A stretch of DNA of 64,000 bases from Elephas maximus indicus (taxonomy: Eukaryota; Chordata; Mammalia; Proboscidea; Elephantidae): NCBI RefSeq assembly GCF_024166365.1, contig NC_064827.1:54836635-54900634 (forward strand), written 5' to 3'. Position numbers and translations under genes: made by a program. Numbering within the stretch: position 1 is the stretch's first letter; each line of letters starts with the position of its first letter. The notes below the pieces were generated by a model. The model made no database searches. It was given only the letters and a program-made list of their open reading frames with translations, and had not been told where the DNA came from. This document shows, in pieces, positions 9,975-21,059 of this stretch.

Positions 9975-11276
9975 TCTCTGTGCTTAGCTTGTACCTGGTA
10001 CACGTTAGGTGTCCATGAAATATTTGAATGCGTTAACAAGTGTTCTTTTTCCTTCTGTGGATGGATGCTACTTCAGCAACTCTGATGTTTTAAAATTCAG
10101 TACAAAAAAATTTTTTTTAAAGGACAAATAATTTAGAAGAAGATTCTCAACAGAATTTTCAGCAGCACTCTTAAGTAGCTTGTCTATTACAGGTATACAT
10201 CTTCATGTGTACAGGGAGTGTACCTATAAAGGTGGAAGTTACTGGGACAAGGTAGATGGGAAAAGACTGGTCCATTTCAGTGATGGCCCAGTTTGGATTT
10301 ACAGTTCTGATGTTTTTAGAGCAGGCACAAATGGATGGGATTTTATGTGTACAGTTATAAATAAAAAGTGTTTGAGCTGGTGAAAAACTTCAGTGATTAA
10401 AGAATTAGGCATTGTTATCTCTACAGTGGGAATTTCCTCTGTAAAGGTGGTTGAAGTTTTTGGCACAGTAATGTTACTTTCCTTTTAGTACTTTTGTTTT
10501 CTCATTTATTTGAAATGTGGTATAACATAATGTTCCAATTTTGAATTTATGCATTATATCAAATTCAGGAGTTTTTTTAAAAGGTGATTTTAAGCTATTT
10601 GCATTTTCAGTATGCTTTAATATACTCGAGGGGATATCAGTCCTTCCTCCCCCTTGGCGAACGCCTCTCTAATTTTGTATCAGTTGTATAAGAAGGTTTA
10701 CTTAACAAACATTTGGTTGAATTACTGTTGGAATTTGTGTGAGTGAAAGTAATATTAATTATTACTCTTTTTAGCTGTTTTCTGCATCCTGTAACCACAT
10801 ATTTAGATATTCATTTAATAAGGAAATTATGAAAAGCTATTTTTATTCTCATTTTTCAGTTGTCAGGTACGCTGAAAATTGTTAAACAGAAATGTTTGTT
10901 TTCTGGATACGTTTGTATAATGTCAAAGAAAACAGTAAGATGGGGAAAAATGAAAATAAATGGTTACTTCAAGATGCTTAAGAAATAGTGAACATATTAG
11001 ATTATTTTTGTAGCATTGTGTTAATATGATGATAATCTTGTAAGACTTTTCATTATGAATCACTTAGGATGTTTCAGCTATGAGAAATAACCTTAAATCT
11101 AAATATCTAAAACATTGAGGACCAGTTACTATTTCACGTAAGTTGAGAGGTGGGGTGGCTTTTGGGTTGATTAGTTCAGTGGCTTGAGGATGTCAGCAAG
11201 GACCTAAGTTCTTTCCATGTTTCTTTTTTGTCATTTTTAAGGAAGGAAGCTTTTCCTCATTTAGCTCCCCTCATCA
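9975..11276. other. Intron sequence with no recognised element
   Basis: AT-rich, with simple A/T runs. The 67-codon frame at 10180-10383 has no recognisable family. Confidence 0.4.
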
Positions 11277-11285
11277 TCCCAAGAT

Positions 11286-11456
11286 CATGAAACCCTGGTG
11301 GCGTAGTGGTTAAGAGTTTGGCTGCTAACCAAAATATTGGCAGCTTGAATCAAGCAGGCGCTCCTTGGAAACCCTAGGTGGCAGCCGTTCTTCTCTGTCC
11401 TGTAGGGTCTGTATGAGTTGGAATCAACTCGAGAGCAATGGGTATTTTTTTTTATG
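11286..11456 (+). mobile_element. AfroSINE, short form
   Basis: Head gaaaccctggtggcgtagtg, body ctccttggaaaccct, tail tgagttggaatcaactcgag. The 9-bp repeat tcccaagat at 11277-11285 recurs at 11458-11466 as TSD. Confidence 0.92.
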
Positions 11457-11791
11457 CTCCCAAGATGGATGTGACTCTTCTGACCGTCGTTTGCTGACCT
11501 GACGATCTGCAGTGGTTTCTCTTTAATAGGAGTTTGGAAGGGCTGCATACTCTTTTAAACTATCGCTAGGAAGGTGAAGACAAAGGACCCTGTAACTGTG
11601 GTAGACTAACCAGAATTTCCCTGTGTCAAGTAGGGGTGGGTTGGATTGACATGGGAACAAAATCTGGACTGTCAGGAAGACAGAAGGCGGGGAATGATGG
11701 CTGTGTAGGCAGGCAGTGTGTCAGCTACTTGGTTTGATCATTTTCTTCTGCCTGTAAAATCGTACTTCTGTATTGTTTCCCTAACATTTAA

Positions 11792-12282
11792 GGTGTTGTG
11801 ACATACCATCGAGTTGGCATTCTAACTCATAGGGACCCTATGTACAATGGAACGAAACTCTGCCTGGTCTCCCACCATCCTCACATCCTGCTGTGTTTGA
11901 GCCCATTGTTTCAGCCACTGTGTCAGTCTGTCTTGTTGAGGATCCTCTTCTTTTTCACTGACCCTATACTTTACCAAGCATGATGTCCTTTTCCAGGGAC
12001 TGGCCCCTCCTGATAATGTGTCCAAAATATGTGAGATGAAGTCTCGACATCCTTGCTTCTAAGGAGTATTCTGGCTGTACTTCTTCCAAGACGGATTTGT
12101 TTGTTCTTTTAGCAGTCCATGATACATTCGATATTCTTCATCAACACCGTAATTCAAAGGAATCAATTCTTCTTCAGTCTTCCTTATTCATTATCCAGCT
12201 TTCACATGCATATGAGACAATTGAAAATATCATGGCGTGGGTTAGGTGCACCTTTGTCCTCAAAGTGACATCTTTGTTTTTA
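11792..12282 (-). mobile_element. RTE LINE 3' fragment (5'-truncated)
   Basis: Parallel to the 3' part of the adjacent full-length RTE (compare with 12304-12790). It has the tail ccatcgagttggcattctaa, the inverse of the region coding the ORF C-terminus, and stops at the caaagtgacatctttg stretch. It carries frameshifts. The full-length RTE inserted just beyond its truncated 5' end. Confidence 0.85.
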
Positions 12283-12311
12283 TTTGTACCTTTCATTTTG
12301 CTTTGTTGTTG

Positions 12312-14005
12312 TTAGCTGCCGTCGAGTCGGTTCCGACTCATAGCGACCCTGTGCACAACAGAACAAAACACTGCCTGGTCCTGAGCCATCCTTACAGTCG
12401 TTGTTATGCTTGAGCTCATTGTTGCAGCCACTGCATCAATCCACCTCGTTGAGGGTCTTTCTCTTTTCCGCTGACCCTGTACTTGGCCAAGCATGATGTC
12501 CTTCTCCAGAAACTGATCCCTCCTGACAACATGTCCAAAGTATGTAAGATGCAGTCTCACCATCCTTGCCTCTAAGGAACATCCTGGCTGTTCTGAGACA
12601 GATTTGTTCGTTCTTTTGGCAGTCCATGGTATATTCAATATTCTTCACCAACACCACAATTCAAACGCATCAATTCCTCTTCGGTCTTCCTTATTCATTG
12701 TCCAGCTTTCAAATGCATATGATGCAATTGAAAATACCATGGCTTAGGTCAGGCCCACCTTAGTCTTCAAGGTGACATCTTTGCCCTTCAACACTTAAAA
12801 GAGGTCCTTTGCAGCAGATTTGCCCAATGCAATGCGTCTTTTGATTTCCTGACTTCTGCTTCCATGGCTGTTGATTGTGGATCCGAGTGAAATGAAATCC
12901 TTGACAACTTCAGTCTTTTCTCTGTTTATCGTGATGTTGCTCATTGGTCCAGTTGTGAGGATTTTTGTTTTCTTTATGTTGAGGTGCAATCCATACTGAA
13001 GGCTGTGGTCTTTGATCTTCATTAGTAAGTGCTTCAAGTCCTCTTCACTTTCAGCAAGCAAGGTCGTGTCATCTGCATAACGCAAGTTGTTAATGAGTCT
13101 TCCTCCAATCCTGATGCCTCATTTTTCTTCATATAGTCCAGCTTCTCGGATTATTGCTCAGCATACAGATTGTATAGGTATGGTGAAAGAATACAACCCT
13201 GACACACACCTTTCCTGACTTTAAACCGATCAGTATCCCCCTGTTCTGTCCAAACAACTGCCTCTTGATCTATGTAAAGGTTCCTCATGAGCACAATTAA
13301 GTGTTCTGGAATTCCCATTCTTCACAATGTTATCCATAATTTGTTATGATCCACACAGTCGAATGCCTTTGCGTAGTCAATAAAACACAGGTAAACATTT
13401 TTCTGGTATTCTCTGCTTTCAGCCAGGATCCATCTCACATCAGCAATGATATCCCTGGTTCCATGTCCTCTTCTGAAACTGGCCTGAATTTCTGGCAGTT
13501 CCTGGTGGTGTAGTGGTTAAGCACTACTGCTGCTAACCAAAGGGTGAGCGGTTTGAATCCGCCAGGCACTCCTTGGAAACTCTATGGGGCAATTCTACTC
13601 TGTCCTATAGGGTCGCTATGAGTCGGAATCGAACTCGATGGCATGGGGTTTGATTTTCTGGTATTTTGGTTCCCTGTCAATATACTGCTGCAGCCGTTTT
13701 TGAATGGTCTTCAGCAAAATTTTGCTTGCGTGCAATGTTAATGATATTGTTCTATAGTTTCCACATTCGGTTGGATCACCTTTCTTGGGAATAGGCATAA
13801 ATATGGATCTCTTCCAGTCAGTTGGCCAGAAAGCTGTCTTCCATATTTCTTGGCATAGACGAGTGAGCACCTCCAGCACTGCATCCATTTGTTGGTATGT
13901 CTCAATTGATATTCCATCAATTCCTGGAGCCCTGTTTTTCGCCAATGCCTTCAGAGCAGCTTGGACTTCTTCCTTCAGTACCATCGGTTCCTGATCATAT
14001 GCCAC
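12312..14005 (-). pseudogene. RTE reverse transcriptase and C-terminal region, disrupted
   Basis: In successive broken frames the reverse transcriptase landmarks appear in order. N-terminal motif NRAPGIDGIS and KKGDPTECGNYRTISL lie at about 13740-13930. The catalytic FIDYAKAFD block is at about 13360-13400, and the catalytic YADD block (RYADDTTLLAE) is at about 13050-13085. Downstream comes a conserved tail with LTYFGHVVRRD and RPSTRWIDA (about 12430-12560). Premature stops lie between the FIDY and YADD blocks, and an AfroSINE interrupts the frame at 13500-13656. The protein would have done target-primed reverse transcription; it cannot be made from this copy. Confidence 0.9.
13500..13656 (+). 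mobile_element. AfroSINE nested inside the RTE
   Basis: A short-form AfroSINE (tggtggtgtagtggttaagc ... gagtcggaatcgaactcgat) splits the RTE reverse transcriptase. RTE sequence resumes with ttccctgtcaatatactgct. The target was copied approximately (tttctggcagttcc on the left, tttctggtattttggttcc on the right). It is in the opposite orientation to its host, and it dates the SINE insertion after the RTE insertion. Confidence 0.92.
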
Positions 14006-14215
14006 CTCTTGAAATGGTTGAATATTGACTAATTCTTTTTGGTATAATGACTCTGTACTCTTTTGATGCTTCCTGTGTCATTTAATATTTTCCCCATAGA
14101 ATCGTTCACTATTGCAACTCAAGGCTTGAATTTTTTCTTCAGTCCTTTCAGCTTGAGAAACGCCGAGTGTGTTCTTCCCTTTTGGTTTTCCATCTCCATC
14201 TCTTTGCACATGTCA

Positions 14216-15409
14216 TTATAATACTTTGTCTCTGTGAGCCACCCTTTGAAATCTTCTGTTCAGTTCTTTTACTTCATAAATTCTTGCTTTTGCTTTAACT
14301 GCTTGACGTTCGAGAGCGAGTTTCAGAGCCTCCTCTGACATCCATCTTGCTCTTTTCTTTCTTTCCTGTCTTTTCAATGACCTCTTGCTTTCTTCATGTA
14401 TGATGTCCTTGATGTCATTGCACAACCTGTCTGATCTTCGGTCACTAGTGTTCAATGCATCAAATCTGTTCTTCATATGGTCTCTAAATTCAGGTGGAAT
14501 ATACTCAAGGTCATATTTTGGCTCTCGTGGACTTGCTCTGATTTTCTTCAGTTTCAGCTTGAACTTGCATATGAGCAATTGATGGTCTGTTCCACAGTCA
14601 GCCCCTGGCCTTGTTCTGACTGATGATATTGAGCTCTTCCATTGTCTCTTTCCACAGATGTAGTCAATTTGATTTCTGTGTATTCCATCTGGCGAGGTCC
14701 ATGTATATAGTTGCTGTTTATGTTGGTGAAAGAAGGTATTTACAATGAGGAAGTTGTTGGTCTTGCAAAATTCTATCATTCGATCTCCGGCATTGTTTCT
14801 ATCACCAAGGCCATATTTTCCAACTACTGATCCTTCTTCTTTGTTTCCAACTTTCGCATTCCAGTTGCCAGTAATTATCAATGCATCTTGATTGCATATT
14901 CGATCAATTTCAGACTGCAGCAGCTGATAAAAATCTTCTGTTTCTTCATCTTTGACCTTAGTGGTTGGTATGTCTATTCGAATAATAGTTGTATTAACTG
15001 GTCTTCCTTGTAGGCATATGGATATTATTCTATCACTGACAGTGTTGTACTTCAGGATAGACCTTGAAACATTCTTTTTGACGATGAATGCAAAACCATT
15101 CCTCTTCAAGTTGTCATTCCCAGCATAGTAGACTACATGATTGCCCAATTCAAAATGGCCAATACCAGTCCATTTCAGCTCACTGATGCCTAGGATATGG
15201 ATGTTTATGCATTCCATTTCATTTTTGATGATTTCCAATTTTCTTAGATTTATACTTTGTACATTCCAGGTTCTGATTATTAATGGATGTCTGCACCTGT
15301 TTCTTATTTTGAGTGGTGCCACATCAGCAAATGAAGGTCCTGAAAGCTTTACTCCATCCATGTCATTAAGGTCGACTGTACTTTGAGGAGGCAGCTCTTT
15401 CCCAGTCAT
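14216..15409 (-). pseudogene. RTE apurinic-like endonuclease domain, open for 397 codons but mutated
   Basis: An uninterrupted frame from MTGKELPPQS holds the N-terminal exonuclease-endonuclease-phosphatase domain of an RTE protein. Visible motifs are RTWNVQSINLRKLE, LGISELKWTG (metal-binding Glu), NAKVG, YTWTSPDGIHRNQIDYI and GTDHQLL (catalytic TDH). The family's GDWNAKVG motif reads GNWNAKVG here (Asn codon at 14864-14866), replacing a metal/phosphate-site aspartate, so nicking activity is probably lost. The frame then ends at a shift near 14216, where the coding sense continues in another frame toward the reverse transcriptase. It is the longest non-host open frame in the window. Confidence 0.88.
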
Positions 15410-15689
15410 CTTTTAAGTGCCTTCGAACCTAGGGGGCTCATCTTCCAACACTATATCAGACAATGTTCCGCTGCAATTCATAAGGTTTTCACTGGCTAAT
15501 GCTTTTCAGAAGTAAACTGCCTGGTCCTTCTTCCTAGTCTTTCTTGGCCTGGAAGCTCAGCTGAAACCTGTCCTCCATGGGTGACCCTGCTGATGTCTGA
15601 ATACCAGTGGCATAGCTTCCAGCATCACAGCAACACACAAGCCCCCACAGTATGACAAACTGACAGACATGTGGGGGTCATTTTGCTTA

Positions 15690-16850
15690 GATCTCCATTA
15701 TAAAACTTTTCATGGTTCATAGTTGGTAGTCATTCAGTTATCTTGATATTATCCTAGTGATACTGCTCTGACCGCTGCTAAAGCCCATCTTTTTCCTTTA
15801 CCCACTCCCACTTCCTTTTTTTTTTTTTTTTTTTTTGAGTCAAGGATAGCTTCAGAAAAAAGAAGAGCACTTGAGGTTTGAATGAATAATGGCTAAGTAA
15901 CTAGTATTCCCACCGGCAGTGGTCCTTGAGAGAAAGTTGGAGGTTAGTATAACCTCTTCCCTCTTGAGCTCTCAATTTCTTTTTCTACCTTTTCTAACTT
16001 CTCACTTTTCTATTTTTGTTTATCTCTCTTTGTCTAACAGGTACTCATTTTTTCTAGAATTTTCTTTTTGCTTCATTTCCTTCGCATCCCCACCTGATGC
16101 ATTTAAGGAACAATAATATTGAATGAATATACTAAAATAGAGAAAGAGGGCCTGAATTTTCTTTTTTCCATGTTTAATTTTAGTGGGTTTTTTTTTTTTT
16201 AGAAATAATAAAACTGAAGATCCACATCATTATTTAAATATCTTTATGATATAAAGCACTTTTGCAATATAAAAAAATGCATCTCTGCAATATCTGACTA
16301 ACCTACAGAAAGGGAAATAATAGTAAACTAATGTGTAAATATCCTTAATCCTGTTAGTAATCAAATTAACTCAAAGTACAGAGATACCCTTTTATACCTG
16401 TAATTTTGGCAAAAGTTGCTATAATATTTATTGTTCTTATGGTGTGAAAGAAGTATACTTTATTGATTTGCTGAATAAATTAGAATGATCTGCCGGGGAC
16501 ATTGTTTGACAACATACATTGAAAGCCATTTAAAAAAAAAAAAAAAATTGACATCCTTTATGTAGTAACCTGGAAGTAGAATAGAGCCATATGCAAGGAT
16601 CTTTCTACTGCAGCATTATTTATATTAGCAAAAGCATTTAATTTTAAACAATATTTTTGATGTAAAACTCTTTTCCTTCATATAAAATTTAATTGAATTT
16701 AGTCTATTATATGCGTCTGACTTCCCCACCCCAACTGAACGATCCTCCTTTAATTGTCGAGCGGCCTTCCGCCTTCCTTATAAGAAATCTTTTCTCTATT
16801 GCAGCTCTAAAGGGCTATTAGGGTACTGGAGTACTGAACACCATTATGTA
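15690..16850. other. Intron sequence with no recognised element
   Basis: AT-rich. A T run lies at about 15815-15836 and an A run at about 16530-16547. No repeat core or exon was recognised. Confidence 0.4.
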
Positions 16851-16854
16851 GCAG

Positions 16855-17045
16855 TGGAAGTGTGGGCTCTGTAGCCATACTATCTGGGATTGAATCGCAG
16901 CTCTGATACTAGCTGGGCTATTTGGGGCAAATTCTTTAACCTCTGGTGCCCTAGTTTCCCCAGCTTTTAATGGGGACAGTAATACAACCTACTTCATAGG
17001 TTTTAGCAAACCCCATGCAACCCAGGGAAAAGTCTCAGAAATAAC
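16855..17045 (+). mobile_element. MIR-type ancient SINE
   Basis: Sense MIR order: tgtgggctctgtagccatac, tgggattgaatcgcagctct, ttctttaacctctggtgccc, agtttccccagcttttaatg. This is the classic MIR core, diverged. Confidence 0.75.
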
Positions 17046-17224
17046 GATGTTAGTGTAAAATGAATATTCTAGATGTTTTCATATCCACTGGTCCCTCTCC
17101 CCGCTCCCACGCCCACCTTACCCCATTAAAAAGTATTCTGTATTAGAGGATATAGAATTTGGGTTTCGGAAAAGGGGCCCTGACTTTCCAAAAATTTAAA
17201 ATTGGGTCAGGAAGATGAGTGCTA

Positions 17225-17560
17225 AATGTACAATAAACAGCAATAATAAGAAGAGGCTAAATTTCATGGTGAGGTGTTCAGAGAAGGGGAAGCCCAGGAG
17301 GGATGGAATAGTTGGAGATTGTGTTTTCTGAAAATGACCCTTGATCTGGCCTTGGAGGGAGGAATAGAGTGGGAGGATAGACAGATTTTAGCAGAAAGCA
17401 GAGAGAAGAGAGGGCATTTCAGGGGAAAGGAGCAAGGGCAAGGAAGCAGATGACAATTTGCTGCATGTACGTGTGGAAAGGAGACCTGATGAGAGTAGAG
17501 AGAAGAAATGTTACATGGAGGGAAGACATTAATATGGGAGGGAGATGGACAGCCATAGAG
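17225..17560 (-). mobile_element. L2-like remnant
   Basis: Purine-rich text with ggtgaggtgttcagagaagg, catttcaggggaaaggagca and agggcaaggaagcaga resembles the antisense L2 block 'aggaaggcctc ... cattccaggcagagggaacagca'. Boundaries are unclear. Confidence 0.4.
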
Positions 17561-18084
17561 GGCTTTTCAGAGTGTGCCTAACATGGGAGAAATGGACCGC
17601 AGAGAGGCCACCCAGGAAGCTCAAACCAAACAGCATGATTGGGAAACAGGAGAGACATTATGGAGTTGAAATAGGACAGACTTTCCTGACTTAATCTGGA
17701 TATGGGGGATGAAGGGCAGGGATAAGACAGAAGTTTTGACTGCAGCATAATGGGGAGACGTGTATTGTAATTGATAGACATGGGAGTTGAGATGGGGGCT
17801 AGTGTGCAGGGAAGGGCAGATGAATTAAATTTCGTACTGGCAGAGTTTGAGGTGATAGTGATGTTCATCCATCCATGTAGCGATTTCCCGTAGGCAGCCG
17901 GGGACCCAGAACTGGATTTCAGAAAATGGTTCAAGTTACGAGCTTGGAAGAGATGCTGTAATACTGGGTGGTCTCTGAGTGGAGGACAAGCACAGAAATA
18001 GGAAAGCAGACACCTAGAGAATGAGTGCAGGGTAGTGTGGGGTTTACTGTGTCGTGGGTTCTGGGCTAAGTGCTTTACGTGCAT

Positions 18085-18235
18085 TTTGCATTTTTTTCTT
18101 CACAGTTCTGAGGTGGGTACCAGTGTTAGCCACATTTTACATGTTAGGAACTGAGGCCCAGAAAGGTTACCTAAGGTGACCCAAGTAGTTTACAGCTGGG
18201 AGTTGAAAGCAGGCCTAGTTCTAAGTGTGTGTGGG
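18085..18235 (-). mobile_element. MIR-type ancient SINE
   Basis: cattttacatgttaggaact, then gaggcccagaaaggttacct, then gtgacccaagtagtttacag, then gggagttgaaagcaggccta is the antisense MIR core. Confidence 0.75.
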
Positions 18236-18239
18236 AGGA

Positions 18240-19100
18240 TCGGTTTTAAATCAGCGCACCTCAAACTAGAGGTCAGAGTGAAGTATTAGGGGAATCTGGA
18301 AGCGGTGGTTCTAAACCTCAGGCTTCAGGGGCCTGTGTCTGCATGTATTTCTTCCTGGCACCTCCTCCATTTTCTTTTAAGAACCTAAATCTGAACACAT
18401 ATGTTTAATAAATGTGACCACAATGGCGTCTTTTCCCCGTAGCTCTCAGATGTTTGAGTTTTAAATAAGGGCTATTTATTTATATGCTTAGTCAGTCTGT
18501 GGAAACCCATGGCCTCTGCAAGGGTTAATGTAAGTGATGCTAATGTTATTTAATATTGAGTACCAACAAGGCTCTGGAGAGCAGTAAGACAGGAAAGGGT
18601 GAAGAAAATGGCCACAGTGGAGTTGCCCTGGAGCACAAGTGATGAACATGGACGTCATGATCAGATTACAAAGCCAGAGGTTTTCACCACCAGGGCAGGA
18701 GCGGGATGTCTTACTAAACTATACTTAAAAACGCATCGTGTTTAAGAGACTTTTATCCCCTGCTTGCTAGGCCCTGATGTTTTTTCAAATCTATTTTGCG
18801 TGCGATTCTGTATTTTCATGACAGTTGTAGAAATTATGAACTGGAAGACAATTCTAAAGGCATCAAATTATAAAACAAAGTCAGGACTATAAAATATATT
18901 TTGAAACTAGCCATACGTTTCTCATGGGAAAAACATTTGGAATTTGCACCGGTAGCTGAGGCAGATTTCAGTTTGGAAGATTTAGGAAATAATACTTTAG
19001 TGAGACACTTCATTTTAAAATTGAATGGAATTCTCGTTTAGTCAAGTATGAGAGAGTAAGCCCAGACTGGCTGGGAAACACGCGGTTCCCCTGAAGTAAA
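18240..19100. other. Intron sequence with no clear element
   Basis: A weak ggtggttctaaacctcagg stretch at about 18304-18325 could be the end of a hAT relic. Nothing else is recognisable. Confidence 0.35.
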
Positions 19101-19104
19101 CAGT

Positions 19105-19298
19105 AACTGGTTGCTGTGGAGTCGATTACAGCCATGGTGACCCCCTGTGTGTCAGAACAGAAGTCTGCTCTACTAGGGTGTTCAGTGACTGATTTTTTCA
19201 GAAGTAGATCACCAGGTTCTTCTTCTGAGGTACCTCTGGGTAGACTTGAACCTCCAGCCTTTCTGTTATCAGCTGAGTGTGGTTTGCATTACTGAGGA
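19105..19298 (-). mobile_element. AfroSINE, long form
   Basis: Antisense tail ggttgctgtggagtcgatta, then the RTE-5'-like body gaagtagatcaccaggttct, then the inverted head (cagcctttctgttatcagct). About 195 bp and diverged. Same architecture as the copies at 21857, 34125, 47345 and 60431. Confidence 0.75.
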
Positions 19299-19299
19299 C

Positions 19300-20063
19300 T
19301 ACTCTCCTAAGGTACACAGCCCAAGTGACAAGCAAATGGAGCAGGAGTCTCCTGGACAGGAAAGGAATGCCTGCCACTTAGCAGGCTCTGTGCTGTGCTA
19401 GGTCTTCCACATGCCATCCACTGAAGACATAATTGTCCATAAAACCTTTTTTTTGTTTGTTTGTTTTTAATTATATTTTGAGGGACTACGCTCCCTGGCA
19501 AACACACTTTGAGAAACAGTGCTTGAAATATTTTCAAATTCCATTCTCCCAAGTGACAACAAAAGTGAATTTGATGAAACAAGAAGTGACAAGAAGCTTG
19601 TTGGATCAGGTAACCCTCAGCAGTTCTGAAGCTGAGTACATCATAAACTTTAACAAACACTTCTTTAAAATATTGCCAAAGTAATGTAAACAAATTTAAA
19701 GCCACTCAAGTATGTTAATTTAAAAACCCTTCAGGTTAATCATTGTTTGTCAGGTTAGTAGTTTGAGATCTCCAGGAAGTTAGGGAAAGGTTTATGGCTT
19801 ACAAAAGGATCATTCAAGTTTGAAATGTCAGAATCTGAACTGCTGTGAAGCCAGCTGGACCGGCAGCAAGAGGGGAAGCCAGCCATCTGTGGTTGGGAGT
19901 TTTCTTTGCCTCTGCCGTAGTAATGCTAGGGGCAGTTATAGTTATTGCTTACCACTCTAAATGGCTATCCAGAGGCGAGACCCAGTAGATCAAATGGTGA
20001 CTATCTCTTGTTGGAGAAAGAATTGAGGACAAGAATGATATTATGTTGGCTAAGCAAATAACG
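19300..20063. other. Intron sequence with no recognised element
   Basis: Contains a (GTTT)n-like run at about 19450-19470. The overlapping open frames on both strands (about 19307-19705) show no family features. Confidence 0.4.
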
Positions 20064-20406
20064 TTGCTGTTGTTGGCTACTGTTGAGTTGGCCCCTACTC
20101 AGGGTGACCCCGTGCAAATGAGATGAAATGCTGCCTGGTCCCTCACCATCCCCATGATTAGTTATAGATTGGACCATTGTGATTCATAAGGCTTTCTTCC
20201 ATTGACATATTTGGAAGTAGATGGCCAGGCGTTTCTTCTAGTCCATCTTAGTCTGGAATCGCCGCCAAAACCTTTTCTGCATCATAGCAACATGCAAGTC
20301 TCCACTAACCGATGGGTGGTGCCTGCACATGAGACGCATTGATTGGAAATCAAATCTAGGTCTCCCCAATGGAAGGTGAGAATTCTACTGAACCACCAAT
20401 GCCTCC
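20064..20406 (-). mobile_element. tRNA-Gly-headed SINE with RTE body and tail
   Basis: Read on the - strand the head (gcattggtggttcagtagaa, then an agacctagatttgatttcc B-box) resembles tRNA-Gly over most of its length. The next part matches the RTE 5' region (compare attcataaggctttctt here with attcataaggttttcac near 15475). The 3' end is the RTE-type tail with gttggc and TTG repeats. Confidence 0.8.
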
Positions 20407-20690
20407 TGGCAGATAATAGGTCCTCGATAAATATTTATTGAATAAATTGAGGGGGGAAGGAATATTTGGAGACTAAAAATTTAGTTTAAGATGCTAATGA
20501 TACTTATCAAGATTACTATTAAAATAATCTGTCAATGGAGGGAAATGGGACTGAACCTGAAAGTTAAAACTAGCCACTGTTCAGAATAGTTTCAGTTAAT
20601 CTGGTGGGCCTTTGAACCTCACCTTGCTAGCCTGTGTTGCTTACATAATGAAGTCTTGCCAAAGACATTAATACTATCTAGTCAGGGGAA

Positions 20691-20840
20691 CTGCCGTTGA
20701 GTCGATTCCGACTCACAGTGACTCTATAGGACAGAGTAGAACTGCCCCTATGGTTTCCACGAAGTGCCTGGCAGACTCGAACTGCTGACCATTTGGTTAG
20801 CAGCCATAGCTCTTAACCACTACACCAATAGGGTTTCTTC
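20691..20840 (-). mobile_element. AfroSINE, short form (cluster member 1)
   Basis: Antisense full unit: ctgccgttgagtcgattccg, tggtttccacgaagtgcctg, ctcgaactgctgaccatttg, ggttagcagccatagctctt. Confidence 0.93.
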
Positions 20841-20889
20841 AAAAAACCAAACCCACTGCTGTAGAGTCGATTCTGACTCATAGCAACTC
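20841..20889 (-). mobile_element. AfroSINE 3' tail fragment (cluster member 2)
   Basis: aaccaaacccactgctgtag followed by agtcgattctgactcatagc is only the last ~50 bases of an AfroSINE in antisense. It abuts a sense copy, so its tail can pair with that copy's tail. Confidence 0.85.
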
Positions 20890-21057
20890 TGGTAGAATAG
20901 TGGTTAAGAGCTTCAGCTGCTAACCAAAAAGTCGGCAGTTCGAATCCACCAGGCGCTCCTTGGAAACCATATGGGGCAGTTCTACTCTGTCCAATAGGGT
21001 CGCTATGAGTCAGAATCGACTCGACGCCAATGGGTTTGGTTTTGGTTTTGGTTTTTT
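20890..21057 (+). mobile_element. AfroSINE, short form (cluster member 3)
   Basis: Sense copy from aatagtggttaagagcttca to gactcgacgccaatgggttt, followed by a ggttttggttttggtttttt tail. The first bases of the head are missing. Confidence 0.92.
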
Positions 21058-21059
21058 TA

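Larger units (their letters stand above)
12304..15677 (-). mobile_element. Full-length RTE LINE (RTE1/BovB clade) with intact TSD
   Basis: A complete RTE retrotransposon on the - strand, about 3.2 kb once the nested SINE is removed. The perfect 11-bp repeat tcattttgctt at 12293-12303 and 15678-15688 marks both ends. The 5' end on the - strand is CCCCCACATGTCTG. The 3' end is the hairpin-like tail (gagtcggaaccgactcgacg) followed by a short AAC-rich tract, typical of RTE elements. The order is 5' leader, endonuclease (14216-15409), reverse transcriptase (broken, 12800-14005), C-terminal region and short 3' end. It is dead, with a broken reading frame, a substituted endonuclease residue and a nested SINE. 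Complete 5' ends are the minority among LINE copies. Confidence 0.93.

Noticed and set aside
10180-10383. 67-codon frame with CTYKGGSYWDKVDGKRL
   Set aside because: Looked protein-like, but I know no family that it fits, and no splice sites fit it to an exon.
17578-18084. 168-codon frame on the - strand
   Set aside because: Low-complexity Ser/Pro/His text over L2-like and MIR sequence, with no domain and no exon signals.
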